Shown piece after piece: positions 20,403 through 29,478 of a stretch of 64,000 bases of DNA. The notes beneath the pieces were generated by a model. The model made no database searches. It saw nothing but the letters and a program-made list of their open reading frames with translations, and had not been told where the DNA came from. Position 1 is the first letter of the stretch; every line of letters begins with the position of its first letter. The DNA comes from Pseudomonas sp. (GTDB lineage Bacteria > Pseudomonadota > Gammaproteobacteria > Pseudomonadales > Pseudomonadaceae), in contig NZ_JASLAW010000199.1 in the NCBI RefSeq assembly GCF_030147005.1, positions 28,642 through 92,641 on the forward strand. Direction: 5' to 3'. Position numbers and translations under genes: made by a program.

Positions 20403-21620
20403 ATGGCTGTTGGTCTTGGTCCTTTGCCCACATTGCACCCGGTCGCCGGTTTTGAACTCGGTATCGCTTCGGCCGGCATCAAGCGTCCGGGGCGCAAGGA
20501 TGTGGTGGTGATGCGCTGTGCCGAGGGCTCGACTGTCGCCGGTGTGTTCACCCTCAACGCTTTTTGCGCTGCGCCGGTGATCCTGGCCAAGCAGCGTGTG
20601 GCCGGGTCGATTCGTTACCTGCTGACCAACACCGGCAATGCCAACGCCGGTACCGGCGAGCCTGGGCTTGTCGCTGCCGAGCGCACGTGCGCCAAGCTGG
20701 CGCAGTTGACCGGCGTAGACGCCAGCCAAGTGCTGCCATATTCCACTGGCGTGATCGGTGAGCCGCTGCCGGTGGAGAAAATCGAAGGCGCTTTGCAAGC
20801 TGCGCTGGATGACCTGTCTGTGGATAACTGGGCGGCGGCGGCCACCGGTATCATGACCACCGACACCTTGCCCAAAGGTGCGAGCCGTCAGTTCGTGCAC
20901 GACGGCGTGACCGTCACCGTCACCGGTATCAGCAAGGGCGCGGGCATGATCCGCCCGAACATGGCCACCATGCTCGGCTACATCGCCACCGATGCCAAAG
21001 TCTCCCGTGACGTATTGCAGCGCCTGATGCTGGACGGCGCCAACAAGTCGTTCAACCGCATCACCATCGACGGTGACACCTCCACCAACGACTGCTGCAT
21101 GCTGATCGCCACCGGCCAGGCCAACCTGCCGGAAATCACGTCTACTGAAGGCCCTCTGTTTGCAGCATTGAAGCAGGCGGTATTCGACGTGTGCATGGAC
21201 GTGGCCCAGGCCATCGTGCGCGACGGCGAGGGCGCGACCAAGTTCGTCACCGTTGAAGTCAACGGCGGCGGCAACCACCAGGAATGCCTGGATGTGGGTT
21301 ACACCGTGGCGCATTCGCCGCTGATCAAGACCGCATTATTTGCTTCCGACCCGAACTGGGGCCGTATCCTCGCAGCCGTTGGCCGTGCCGGCGTGCCTGA
21401 GCTGGATGTGAGCAAGATCGACGTCTTCCTCGGCGACGTGTGTATTGCCAGCCGTGGCGCTCGCGCTGAAACCTACACCGAAGCCCAGGGCTCGGCGGTG
21501 ATGCAGCAGGAAGAAATCACCATCCGTATCGAGTTGGGTCGCGGCGAGTGCAGCGAAACCATCTGGACCACTGACCTGTCCCACGAATACGTGAAAATCA
21601 ACGCGGAATATCGCACCTGA
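20403..21620 (+). CDS. argJ: Glutamate N-acetyltransferase / ornithine acetyltransferase
   Basis: 405 aa ArgJ. It transfers acetyl from N-acetylornithine to glutamate in the cyclic arginine pathway. The precursor self-cleaves before the Thr of KGAGMIRPNMATMLGY (Thr189), giving alpha and beta chains; the ATGIMTTDT oxyanion region is present. The C-terminal beta-chain motif GDTSTNDC and the terminal NAEYRT are intact. AAGGAGCG precedes the ATG. It is followed directly by a REPIN, which probably shapes its 3' end. Confidence 0.97.
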   Translation: MAVGLGPLPTLHPVAGFELGIASAGIKRPGRKDVVVMRCAEGSTVAGVFTLNAFCAAPVILAKQRVAGSIRYLLTNTGNANAGTGEPGLVAAERTCAKLAQLTGVDASQVLPYSTGVIGEPLPVEKIEGALQAALDDLSVDNWAAAATGIMTTDTLPKGASRQFVHDGVTVTVTGISKGAGMIRPNMATMLGYIATDAKVSRDVLQRLMLDGANKSFNRITIDGDTSTNDCCMLIATGQANLPEITSTEGPLFAALKQAVFDVCMDVAQAIVRDGEGATKFVTVEVNGGGNHQECLDVGYTVAHSPLIKTALFASDPNWGRILAAVGRAGVPELDVSKIDVFLGDVCIASRGARAETYTEAQGSAVMQQEEITIRIELGRGECSETIWTTDLSHEYVKINAEYRT

Positions 21621-21621
21621 A

Positions 21622-21721
21622 TGTAGGCGCGAGCTTGCTCGCGAAAAACTCAACGCCACCGCGTTTATCCAGGATGTACGCGTTATCGTTGACGTTCTTC
21701 GCGAGCAAGCTCACTTCTGTA
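21622..21721. repeat. REPIN (REP pair) after argJ
   Basis: TGTAGGCGCGAGCTTGCTCGCGAA and, inverted, TTCGCGAGCAAGCTCACTTCTGTA flank a spacer of about 50 bp. The cores have GCGAGCTTGCTCGC in place of the commoner GCGGGCTTGCTCGC, as in the copy at 38528. Confidence 0.85.
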
Positions 21722-21743
21722 AGGGCTATAACGAGAGGAAGCA

Positions 21744-22694
21744 GTGGCGGTGAAACGAGTGCATGTAGCAGCAGCGGTGATTCGCGGTGTCGATGGCAGA
21801 ATCCTGCTGGCACGCCGCGCCGATACTCAGCATCAAGGTGGCCTCTGGGAATTTCCCGGCGGCAAGGTGGAGGCTGGCGAGTCAGTCGCTACGGCCTTGT
21901 CCCGCGAATTGCAGGAAGAGCTGGGCATCCAGGTCACCACGGCGCGGCCGTTGATCCAGGTGCAGCATGACTATCCGGACAAGCAGGTGTTGCTGGATGT
22001 CTGGGAAATCTCGGCCTTTACCGGCGAGCCCCATGGTGTTGAAGGGCAGCCGCTGGAATGGGTGACGCCACGGGACCTGGTGAACTATGCGTTCCCCGCG
22101 GCGAATGCGCCGATCGTCGCCGCCGCGCGCCTGCCCGCCGAGTACCTGATCACCCCTGGCGAGCTGGAAACCCCGACGCTGTTGCGCGGCATCCAGAAGG
22201 CAATCGCCGGTGGCATCAAGCTGGTTCAGCTGCGCGCGCCCAACGGCTATGACCCGAAATATCGGGACCTGGCGGTGGACGCGGTTGGCTTGTGTGCCGG
22301 CAAGGCGCAACTGATGATCAAGGGGCCGTTCGAATGGCTGGGGGATTTCCCCGCCGCGGGCTGGCATATGACCTCGGCGCAGTTGCGTAAATACGCGAGC
22401 AAGGGGCGACCACTGCCGAAGGATCGGTGGCTGGCGGCTTCTTGCCACACTGCTGAAGAGCTGGCGCTGGCGGAAATGATGGACGTGGATTTTGTCACGC
22501 TGTCTCCGGTTCAGCCGACTCAGACCCATCCCGATGCTCAGCCGTTGGGTTGGGAACAGGCGGCTGAGCTGATCCGTGGGTTCAGCAAGCCGGTGTTTCT
22601 GCTGGGTGGGGTCGGGCCGGCAGAGCGAGAGAAGGCCTGGGAGGCTGGGGCTCAGGGCGTGGCGGGTATCAGAGCGTTCTGGCCTGAGGTTTGA
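21744..22694 (+). CDS. Nudix hydrolase fused to ThiE/TenI-like domain
   Basis: 316 aa two-domain protein. Residues 1-130 are a MutT-like Nudix domain with an intact box split as GGKVEAGESVATALSRELQE then ELGI, likely sanitising oxidised nucleotides such as 8-oxo-dGTP. Residues 133-316 resemble thiamine phosphate synthase/TenI, with LVQLRAP, SCHTAEELALAE, FVTLSPVQPTQTHP and a GGVGP phosphate loop. The ThiE diphosphate motif (NDR) reads MIKGP, so synthase activity is doubtful. The start is GTG at 21744 with AGAGGAAG upstream. The same fusion occurs in other pseudomonads near argJ-secA. Confidence 0.92.
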   Translation: MAVKRVHVAAAVIRGVDGRILLARRADTQHQGGLWEFPGGKVEAGESVATALSRELQEELGIQVTTARPLIQVQHDYPDKQVLLDVWEISAFTGEPHGVEGQPLEWVTPRDLVNYAFPAANAPIVAAARLPAEYLITPGELETPTLLRGIQKAIAGGIKLVQLRAPNGYDPKYRDLAVDAVGLCAGKAQLMIKGPFEWLGDFPAAGWHMTSAQLRKYASKGRPLPKDRWLAASCHTAEELALAEMMDVDFVTLSPVQPTQTHPDAQPLGWEQAAELIRGFSKPVFLLGGVGPAEREKAWEAGAQGVAGIRAFWPEV

Positions 22695-22711
22695 GGGTGT
22701 CCTGAATGGCC

Positions 22712-22799
22712 TCTTCGCGAGCAAGCCCGCTCCCACATTCGACCGCGTTCCAACATGGAATGTGGCCCAAATGTAGGAGCGGGATTGCTCGCGAAAGGG
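22712..22799. repeat. REPIN with reversed arm order
   Basis: Here the TTCGCGAGCAAGCCCGCTCC arm comes first and the GGAGCGGGATTGCTCGCGAA arm second, so the REP ends point the opposite way to the other pairs in the window. A short extra inversion (ACATTC / GAATGT) lies between them. It sits between convergent genes. Confidence 0.85.
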
Positions 22800-22820
22800 C
22801 CCGATCAAACACCACAGTAT

Positions 22821-23399
22821 TCAGTGTGGCTTGGCCGCCGCCTGCCACAAAACCTCGGCAATCCCTTGGCGCCTGGCAATCACCCTGGCCGCTACAAACA
22901 GCAAATCCGACAATCGATTGATATACGCCAACCCCACCCCCTCCAAGGGCTCGACCGCATTCAAATGCTGACAGCGGCGTTCGGCACTGCGCGCCAGGCT
23001 GCGGCACACATGCGCCTGGGCGATCAACGCTGAGCCGCCGGGCAGGATGAAATTCTCCAGTGGCCCGACTTCTTCGTTCCAACGGTCAATCGCCGCTTCC
23101 AGCCGATCCACTTCCGCTGCATTCAACGCTTTGTACACCGGCATGGCCAGCTCACCGCCCAGATCGAACAATCGATGCTGGCAAGGCGTGAGCACCTCGA
23201 TGACATCGTTCAATTGGGGATGCTTGCCGCTCTGTTCTTCAAGGTTGGCCAGCAGCAGCCCCAACTGGCTGTTCAGCGTATCCACCTCGCCGATGGCTTC
23301 CACCCGTGGATGGTCCTTGGGCACGCGCCGGCCGTCGCCGAGGCCGGTTTCGCCCTGGTCGCCGGTGCGCGTGTAGATCTTCGACAGGCGAAAGCCCAT
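22821..23399 (-). CDS. PduO-type cob(I)alamin adenosyltransferase
   Basis: 192 aa. It adenosylates cob(I)alamin, or the corrinoid precursor, using ATP. The N-terminal ATP-binding signature KIYTRTGDQGETGLGDGRRV, the RVEAIGEVDTLNSQLG segment and the C-terminal INRLSDLLFVAARV are all intact. The start MGFRLSKIY at 23399 has GGAG 8 bp upstream. An ATG at 23405 overlaps the sensor-kinase stop but is too close to that site. It is the last gene of a minus-strand run after the kinase. The link with the kinase is positional only. Confidence 0.93.
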   Translation of the reverse strand: MGFRLSKIYTRTGDQGETGLGDGRRVPKDHPRVEAIGEVDTLNSQLGLLLANLEEQSGKHPQLNDVIEVLTPCQHRLFDLGGELAMPVYKALNAAEVDRLEAAIDRWNEEVGPLENFILPGGSALIAQAHVCRSLARSAERRCQHLNAVEPLEGVGLAYINRLSDLLFVAARVIARRQGIAEVLWQAAAKPH

Positions 23400-23401
23400 G
23401 G

Positions 23402-25438
23402 TCATTGCTCCAGTTGGGTGAGTTCTGCGGGGGACAATTGGCTGCCGGCCAACGGCAGGCGCAAGGTGAAACACGTACCTTGGCCCAGGGTTGAGTGCAC
23501 TTCCATCTGGCCCTTATGGTTATTGGTGATGATGAAATACGACACCGACAGCCCAAGCCCGGTGCCCTGGCCTATTTCCTTGGTGGTGAAGAACGGCTCG
23601 AAGGTGCGTTTGCGCACGTTTTCGCTCATGCCGATGCCATTGTCTTCCACCTGGATCTCGGCCCAGGGCGGGTTGAGACGGGTGCGAAGGATGATTCGCC
23701 CCGGTTCGCTGTCGTCTTCACGCAGGTGAATTGCTTGGGCGGCGTTTTTCAGCAGGTTGAGCAACACCTGCTCCAATTCGTTGGCTGTGCCGGGCACCGG
23801 GCCCAGTTGCGGATCGAACTGGCGGGTGATCGCCTGGCCCTTGAAGTCAAAACCGATGGCGAGGTCGAAATCATTACCGGCGATCTCCACCGCTTGGTCG
23901 ATCAAGGCCGGCAAGTCACAGGGGGCCATTTGCCGGTTGCTGCGCCGGCTGAAACTGAGCATATGCGTGACGATTTTCGCTGCGCGCGCCCCGGCCTGTT
24001 GAATCCCGTCCAGCAACTGCGGGACTTCGCGGCCTTGCAGGTAACGATTGACCAAGTCCAGTTCGATACCCGCCTGTTCGGCGTGCTCCAGGTTCTTGGG
24101 CAGGTCGGGTGACAGGCGCCGCCGGATGTTCTGCACGTTGTGCAGGATCGCGCCCAGCGGGTTGTTGATTTCATGGGCCATGCCGGCAGCCAGGCCGCCG
24201 ACCGAGAGCATTTTTTCCGATTGCACCATCATCTCTTCAAGGGACAGGCGCTGGGTGATGTCGTCGATGCGGATTACCACACCGCGCCCGGCGCCGCCCA
24301 TCAACGGGTAGAACGTCAGGGCGTAATGCTTTGGCTCGTCATCCTTGACCCAGGTCACCCGCTCGATCCGCTCCACCGTGTGCTGTTCCACGGTGGCCTT
24401 GATTTGCGGCAAGTACGGTTTGAGCGGTTGGAACGCAAGGAAAATCGGCTGGTTGAGGGCTTCATCCAGACGCGTGCCGGAAAGCGCAGTGGCTTCCTGG
24501 TTCCACTGGGTGACGTAGAGCTGTTCGTCCAGGGCGATCAGCGCCGAAGGCATCGAGTCGATAATGCTGTTCAGGTAATTCTGAAAGCCGGTGAGCTTTT
24601 TCTCGATCTTGCTGCGCACCTGCACTTCCAGTTCCAGCTTGCGGTTGGTATGGCGGGTTTCTTCGGCCAAGCCCTGGGCCTGGTCGTAGGCGGCCTGGGA
24701 GTCATCCCGTGCGCGTTTGAGCTGCTGCTCCCGGGCCTCGATGCGCGACAGCATGGTGTTGAACGCTTCCGCCAGGCTGCCGATTTCATCATGGTTGCCG
24801 GGGCCCGCGCGCAGGGCGTAGTTCTCTTCGCGAGTCACCTGGCGCGAGAGTTCTTCAAGTTCATAAATGGGCCGCGTGATCAGGCGTTTGATCTGCCGCG
24901 CAATGACCAGCCACAGCAACACGCTGAAAATCAGGATGCCCAGGCTCGCGGTCAGGGTGCCGGTGTAGAACGCTACCGGTAGCTCACTGCTGGCCACCAG
25001 CAGCAAATGCCCTGAAGGTTGGCCGGCGCGGGGCAGGGTGATGACCTGGTTGCTGCGAAATTCAGTGAGACGCCAGGCCTCGATATGCCGGTAGTTGTCG
25101 GGCAGGTGCAGGCGGTCTCCGTGTTGCATTTGCGCCAGGCGATTGCCTTCGCCGTCGTACAGGGCGGCGGCGCGCAACGGTGAATAGCTGGTCAGCTCAT
25201 TGAGCAGCGCGTTGGCCTGGGCGGGAGATTGAAGCGCTTCGGCGGCAAGTGCCGGGTTGGACACCAGCCGACCGATGGCCTGCAACGCCTGGGGCGCCAT
25301 GCTTTCCTGGGAGATCCAGTAGGCGGCGCTGATAAAAGTCAGGTTGGCCACCAGCAACACGGTGGTCAGCAGCACCAGCAGGGCGGCCAGCAGTTTCTGC
25401 CCTACCGGTAAGTTTTCAAGACGCTGGCGCAGTGGCAT
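23402..25438 (-). CDS. Membrane sensor histidine kinase (HAMP-PAS-HisKA-HATPase)
   Basis: 678 aa. Membrane segment 1 spans about 15-41, a periplasmic sensor 42-160, membrane segment 2 161-179, then HAMP (180-235), a coiled coil, a PAS domain (about 290-390), HisKA with the phospho-His in GMAHEINNPLGAIL (His422), and a HATPase whose boxes read VEDNGIGMSENV and GQGTGLGLSVSY. The ligand is unknown; the periplasmic part is short and matches no domain I can name. No response regulator is adjacent, so its partner is elsewhere. The start MPLRQRLENL at 25438 lacks a good ribosome site; longer versions exist in frame. Confidence 0.93.
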   Translation of the reverse strand: MPLRQRLENLPVGQKLLAALLVLLTTVLLVANLTFISAAYWISQESMAPQALQAIGRLVSNPALAAEALQSPAQANALLNELTSYSPLRAAALYDGEGNRLAQMQHGDRLHLPDNYRHIEAWRLTEFRSNQVITLPRAGQPSGHLLLVASSELPVAFYTGTLTASLGILIFSVLLWLVIARQIKRLITRPIYELEELSRQVTREENYALRAGPGNHDEIGSLAEAFNTMLSRIEAREQQLKRARDDSQAAYDQAQGLAEETRHTNRKLELEVQVRSKIEKKLTGFQNYLNSIIDSMPSALIALDEQLYVTQWNQEATALSGTRLDEALNQPIFLAFQPLKPYLPQIKATVEQHTVERIERVTWVKDDEPKHYALTFYPLMGGAGRGVVIRIDDITQRLSLEEMMVQSEKMLSVGGLAAGMAHEINNPLGAILHNVQNIRRRLSPDLPKNLEHAEQAGIELDLVNRYLQGREVPQLLDGIQQAGARAAKIVTHMLSFSRRSNRQMAPCDLPALIDQAVEIAGNDFDLAIGFDFKGQAITRQFDPQLGPVPGTANELEQVLLNLLKNAAQAIHLREDDSEPGRIILRTRLNPPWAEIQVEDNGIGMSENVRKRTFEPFFTTKEIGQGTGLGLSVSYFIITNNHKGQMEVHSTLGQGTCFTLRLPLAGSQLSPAELTQLEQ

Positions 25439-25484
25439 CAGGTTTTTCGCAGGCGATAGACATAAGGGCAGGGTAGCGCGTGCC

Positions 25485-26402
25485 TCAGTCGCTGGGCAAT
25501 CGGCGTGCAACCAAGTACTCCACCAAGCGCACTTGCAGCTGCTGCAGATGCGGCAGCACTTGTTGATGGCGGGCGGCGGCCCGGCAGGCGTAGCCCAGCA
25601 GGTAGCTGATTTCGGTACGCCGTGCGTTGGCCACGTCCTGGTACATGGAAGAGTAGTTGGCCGCGGTGGCCTGGATCACCCGTTGCACTTCACTGTGCAA
25701 ATCCTGCGCAGCCGCGGGCTGGCCGCAGCACTCCAGCAATTGGGTCAACTCAGCGCACAAGGTTGCGACTTCACATTGATGGGCCTGCAGACCGCCGTTG
25801 CGGCATTGGTAGAGCACGGTCAGGGGATTGATCGCGCAATTGAGCGCCAGCTTGCGCCACAGGCGGGTGAGGATATCGGTACTCCATTCATGCGGAATGG
25901 CGGCCGCCTGCAAATCATCCAGCCACAGCGGCGCGGTAGGGCGCGCCGCATCCCCCAGCCAGGTGTAGCCATGGCCGGCAAATACCACGCGCCATTCGCC
26001 GTCGCGAAACGCGCCTTCGGTACTGGAGGCAAAAATGCAACGCGCCTGTGGCAACTGGGCCGCCACCGCGTCCTGGCTGCCGAGGCCGTTTTGCAGCAGG
26101 ATCAGCTCCGCGTCCGGCGCCAGGCGATGTTGCACCTGTGCGACAGCATGTTGGGCATCGTAGGCTTTGCACGCCACCAGCAGGCGATGAATCGGTTCCG
26201 GGCTGTCGGGTATTTCGCCGATGACCCGGTAGGTGTGCGCAATGCCTTGTTCAACCAGGGTCAGCCCCTGGCCCGACGCGTAGCTGGCCAGGCGCGCTTG
26301 ATCACGCAGGATCAGCCGCACCGGCACGCCTGCGCGCGCCAGCCGCGTGGCCCAGAGGGTGCCCAGGCTACCGGCGCCGAGAATATGCCAGGTGGTCGAC
26401 AT
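25485..26402 (-). CDS. 2-dehydropantoate 2-reductase family protein
   Basis: 305 aa NADPH-dependent ketopantoate reductase fold (PanE/ApbA). The Rossmann motif is ILGAGSLGTLWATRLARAG at residues 7-25, and KAYD and LLQNGLGSQDAV follow. The C-terminal helical domain has the catalytic-Lys segment WRKLALNCAINPLTVLYQC and NARRTEISYLLGY. It probably makes pantoate for coenzyme A, but pseudomonads have more than one such protein and IlvC can substitute, so the panE name is not certain. The start at 26402 is chosen because the 31 upstream in-frame residues look non-coding. It is divergent from yajQ. Confidence 0.85.
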   Translation of the reverse strand: MSTTWHILGAGSLGTLWATRLARAGVPVRLILRDQARLASYASGQGLTLVEQGIAHTYRVIGEIPDSPEPIHRLLVACKAYDAQHAVAQVQHRLAPDAELILLQNGLGSQDAVAAQLPQARCIFASSTEGAFRDGEWRVVFAGHGYTWLGDAARPTAPLWLDDLQAAAIPHEWSTDILTRLWRKLALNCAINPLTVLYQCRNGGLQAHQCEVATLCAELTQLLECCGQPAAAQDLHSEVQRVIQATAANYSSMYQDVANARRTEISYLLGYACRAAARHQQVLPHLQQLQVRLVEYLVARRLPSD

Positions 26403-26525
26403 CAGTGTGTGCTCCGTAGGGTCGCCAGCGGTGAACGCGGTGAAAGAACCGCTATAATGCCCCGGCATTTTAGCTCGGGCGCGCTCCATCTCCACTGAGC
26501 CCGCCCCTTATATTGGAGAAATCAC

Positions 26526-27011
26526 ATGCCTTCGTTCGACGTGGTATCTGAACTGGACAAACACGAAGTCACCAACGCCGTCGAGAACGCCGTCAAGGAA
26601 CTGGACCGTCGCTATGACTTGAAAGGCAAGGGCAGCTTCGAATTCAAGGAAAAGGAACTGACCGTCAACCTGACCGCTGAGGCCGATTTCCAGCTCGAAG
26701 CAATGATCGAAATCCTCAAGCTGGCCCTGGTCAAGCGCAAGATCGACGTGCAGTGCCTTGAAGTCAAGGACGCCTACGCTTCCGGCAAGCTGATGAAGCA
26801 GGAAGCCGTGCTCAAGGAAGGCATCGACAAGGAACTGGCGAAGAAGATCGTCGCGCATATCAAGGATGCCAAATTGAAGGTCCAGGCCGCCATCCAGGGC
26901 GAACAGGTTCGCGTTACCGGCAAGAAGCGCGACGACCTGCAAGAGGCCATCGCGGCCCTGCGCGCCAAGACTTTCGACATGCCGCTGCAGTTCAATAACT
27001 TCCGCGACTGA
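26526..27011 (+). CDS. yajQ: YajQ family nucleotide-binding protein
   Basis: 161 aa, full length. It begins MPSFDVVSELDKHEVTNAVE and contains RYDLKGKGSFEF and IRV-type RVTGKKRDDLQEAI segments, and ends PLQFNNFRD. It has two ferredoxin-like halves. Homologues in Xanthomonas and Pseudomonas bind cyclic di-GMP and act with a LysR regulator; this is known for the family, not shown here. TTGGAGAA precedes the ATG. It lies upstream of mscS, as I recall it does in other pseudomonads. Confidence 0.95.
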   Translation: MPSFDVVSELDKHEVTNAVENAVKELDRRYDLKGKGSFEFKEKELTVNLTAEADFQLEAMIEILKLALVKRKIDVQCLEVKDAYASGKLMKQEAVLKEGIDKELAKKIVAHIKDAKLKVQAAIQGEQVRVTGKKRDDLQEAIAALRAKTFDMPLQFNNFRD

Positions 27012-27148
27012 TGGCAGTTTGGGGAACCCGAGGACGTTTTTGACGTCCCACGGCCCAGAATCGGCGCCTACAATTGAGCCCTACGGGGCTCAATTGCGTT
27101 TTCAGGCAGTCAATCAAGCCGCATATCCGCGAAGACAGGAGAAGCTAC

Positions 27149-27991
27149 ATGGATTTAAACGCAGAAGTGGATCACTTGATCAAGACCTCCCAGTCCTGGA
27201 TCCCGATGATCATGGAATACGGCAGCCGGGTACTGCTGGCCGTTATCACCCTGGCCATCGGCTGGTGGCTGATCAACGTCTTTACCCACCGAGTAGGGCG
27301 CTTACTGGCCCTGCGCAACGCCGACCTGGCGCTGCAACACTTCATCACCAGCCTTGCGAACATAGCGCTCAAAGTCATGCTGATTGTCAGCGTGGCCTCA
27401 ATGATCGGTGTGGCGACCACCTCGTTCGTCGCCGCTATCGGTGCCGCGACCCTGGCTATCGGCCTGGCCTTGCAAGGCAGCCTGGCCAACTTCGCCGGCG
27501 GCGTGCTGATTCTGTTGTTCCGTCCGTTCCGCATCGGTGACTGGATTGAAGCCCAGGGCACCTCGGGTACCGTCGACAGTATCCAGATTTTCCACACAGT
27601 GCTGCGAACCGGCGACAACAAGACGGTGATCGTACCCAACGGCATCCTGTCCAACGGCATCATCACCAACACCAACCGCCAGCCGACCCGCAAGGTAGTG
27701 TTTGATGTGGGCGTGGACTACGAGGCGGACCTGCAGAAAGCCCGTGAAGTGTTGCTGGAACTGGCCAAAGACCCGCGCGTGCTGGCCGATCCGGCGCCCG
27801 TCGCAGTGGTATCGACCCTGGGTGATAGCTCTATCACCGTTTCCCTGCGTTGCTGGACCAATACGCCGGATTATTGGGATGTTGTGTTTATGCTTAATGA
27901 ACTGGCGCGCGACCGTTTGAAAGCGGCGGGCATTGATATTCCGTTCCCGCAGCGCGTTATTCGCGTGATGCAGGAAGCCCCGACGAAGTGA
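27149..27991 (+). CDS. mscS: Small-conductance mechanosensitive channel MscS
   Basis: 280 aa. There are three membrane helices: VLLAVITLAIGWWLINVF, a second near residue 70, and the pore-lining TM3 with AAIGAATLAIGLALQGSLAN, the Gly/Ala-packed motif of MscS. The cytoplasmic beta domain contains FRIGDWIEAQGTSGTVDSIQ and VVPNG-type VIVPNGILSNGII. It releases solutes on hypo-osmotic shock. The start at 27149 has AGGAGAAG 6 bp upstream; the longer frame back to 27074 is rejected for that reason. Confidence 0.96.
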   Translation: MDLNAEVDHLIKTSQSWIPMIMEYGSRVLLAVITLAIGWWLINVFTHRVGRLLALRNADLALQHFITSLANIALKVMLIVSVASMIGVATTSFVAAIGAATLAIGLALQGSLANFAGGVLILLFRPFRIGDWIEAQGTSGTVDSIQIFHTVLRTGDNKTVIVPNGILSNGIITNTNRQPTRKVVFDVGVDYEADLQKAREVLLELAKDPRVLADPAPVAVVSTLGDSSITVSLRCWTNTPDYWDVVFMLNELARDRLKAAGIDIPFPQRVIRVMQEAPTK

Positions 27992-28110
27992 TAAAGCAGT
28001 GTCGCGTTTAAGTTGGCCGAAAGGTCAGGTTGAACGCGACGGTTATATATCATGCGTGAATATAGTTACTTAGCTTGCTAGTTACTTTACCGGTGAAATA
28101 TAACTGCAAT

Positions 28111-28150
28111 AAAAAAGCCGCTCCCTTGTAAACAGGGGAGCGGCTTTTTA
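28111..28150. terminator. Bidirectional terminator between mscS and the porin
   Basis: AAAAAAGCCGCTCCC and GGGAGCGGCTTTTTA form a 14-15 bp stem with a loop of about 9 bases, with A and T runs on opposite sides. It serves both convergent genes. Confidence 0.92.
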
Positions 28151-28194
28151 TTCAAGGTCGAAACCTTAAGTCATCGTTGTAACGGCTTGCGCAA

Positions 28195-29478
28195 TTACAG
28201 GATGTTCAGCGGGTAGTTCGCGATCAGACGCAGTTCGTCGATCGAAGGCGAACCGTAGTAAACGCCATCCCCGGAACGATAGGTCGCTTGACGCAGACGC
28301 AGGCTGAGGTTTTTAGCCGGGCCGCTCTGAATCACGTACTTGGCTTCGATGTCGCGTTCCCACTCTTTACCGTTGCTGGTGGTGGCCGTGTTGGCGCCGC
28401 TACCGGTTACGTAACGCGTCATGAAGCTCAGGCCAGGAATGCCGAAGGTTGCCATGTTGATGTCGTAACGCGCCTGATACGACTTCTCGCCTTCGGCGTT
28501 GAAGTCGGAACGGGCGACGGAGTTGGCCAGGAACACTGTGCCGCCGCCATCTACGCCGTAGCCGTAGTCGCCGTCACCGGTCACCTTCTGGGCGGCCAGG
28601 GTGAAGGTGTGAGCGCCGATGGTGTACGCGCCCTGCAAGCTGAATGCGCGGTTGTCGAGCTTGGTTACGCCATCTTTCTCTGCGCGCTGCAGGCCGGCGC
28701 CGTCGCTTTTGGTGTCGTAGATGTTGAAGTCCAGCGCGAACGACTGATCATCGCTCAGTGCGTGGGTCCAGTTCAGGTTGCTGTAGTACTTGCGGAAGTA
28801 ATCTTCGGTCTTCGCGTAGTACAGGCTGCCGGTGACTTCCGGTGTGAAGGCATAGACGCCGCCGACAAAGTCGGTCTTCGTCAGGCCCAGGCTGTCGTGG
28901 TAGGTCTGGCTCTGCGCGACGCTTGAAGTGAAGTGACCGCCTTCAAGCTTCAGGCCTTTGATTTCGTTGCTGGTGATCGATATACCTTGTGGCAGTTCCG
29001 GCAGCAGGCGGCTGTCGTCGGAAGCAAACACAGGGGCGGTGGTGTATTGGTCACCGACTTTCAGGACGGTGTTGGAGATACGGAATTTAACCGCGCCGCC
29101 GCCTTTGGAGTACTCATCCTGCGAACGACCGTCGGAGCCGGTAGGGAACAGACCGGTACCCGCGCGACCCTTGCCGCTGTCGAGCTTGAGGCCCATCAGG
29201 CCGATCACGTCAACACCGACACCAATGGTGCCTTGGGTGAAGCCCGATTCGTACAAGGCATTGAAGCCCAGGCCGGTTTCTTCGGCACGGCTCTTGGAGC
29301 CTGGGCCCGACGGGTTGTTACGGAAGTCGCGGCTGAAGTACAGAGCCCGGGTGTTGATGCTGAAAGTGCTGTCTTCAACAAAGCCTTTGGAATCGCTTTG
29401 GGCGGACGCCGTTGCGAACTGCGAGGTGCCTGCTGCCGAAACAGCCAGGGCGATCATGCTCCACTTCATCACGCGCAT
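28195..29478 (-). CDS. OprD-family outer membrane porin
   Basis: 427 aa, with signal peptide MRVMKWSMIALAVSAAGTSQ and cleavage near ATASA. It is an 18-strand OprD-type barrel with GFVEDSTFSINTRALYFSRD at the start of the mature protein, HTFTLAAQKVTGD, and a C-terminal strand ending IANYPLNIL. Family members take up basic amino acids, dipeptides or carboxylates. It sits beside the HIT-slyX-dps group, the position I recall for OprD itself in P. aeruginosa. The body differs from P. aeruginosa OprD (for example no long loop-3 insert that I can see), so the substrate is left open. GGAG lies 7 bp before the ATG. Confidence 0.92.
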   Translation of the reverse strand: MRVMKWSMIALAVSAAGTSQFATASAQSDSKGFVEDSTFSINTRALYFSRDFRNNPSGPGSKSRAEETGLGFNALYESGFTQGTIGVGVDVIGLMGLKLDSGKGRAGTGLFPTGSDGRSQDEYSKGGGAVKFRISNTVLKVGDQYTTAPVFASDDSRLLPELPQGISITSNEIKGLKLEGGHFTSSVAQSQTYHDSLGLTKTDFVGGVYAFTPEVTGSLYYAKTEDYFRKYYSNLNWTHALSDDQSFALDFNIYDTKSDGAGLQRAEKDGVTKLDNRAFSLQGAYTIGAHTFTLAAQKVTGDGDYGYGVDGGGTVFLANSVARSDFNAEGEKSYQARYDINMATFGIPGLSFMTRYVTGSGANTATTSNGKEWERDIEAKYVIQSGPAKNLSLRLRQATYRSGDGVYYGSPSIDELRLIANYPLNIL

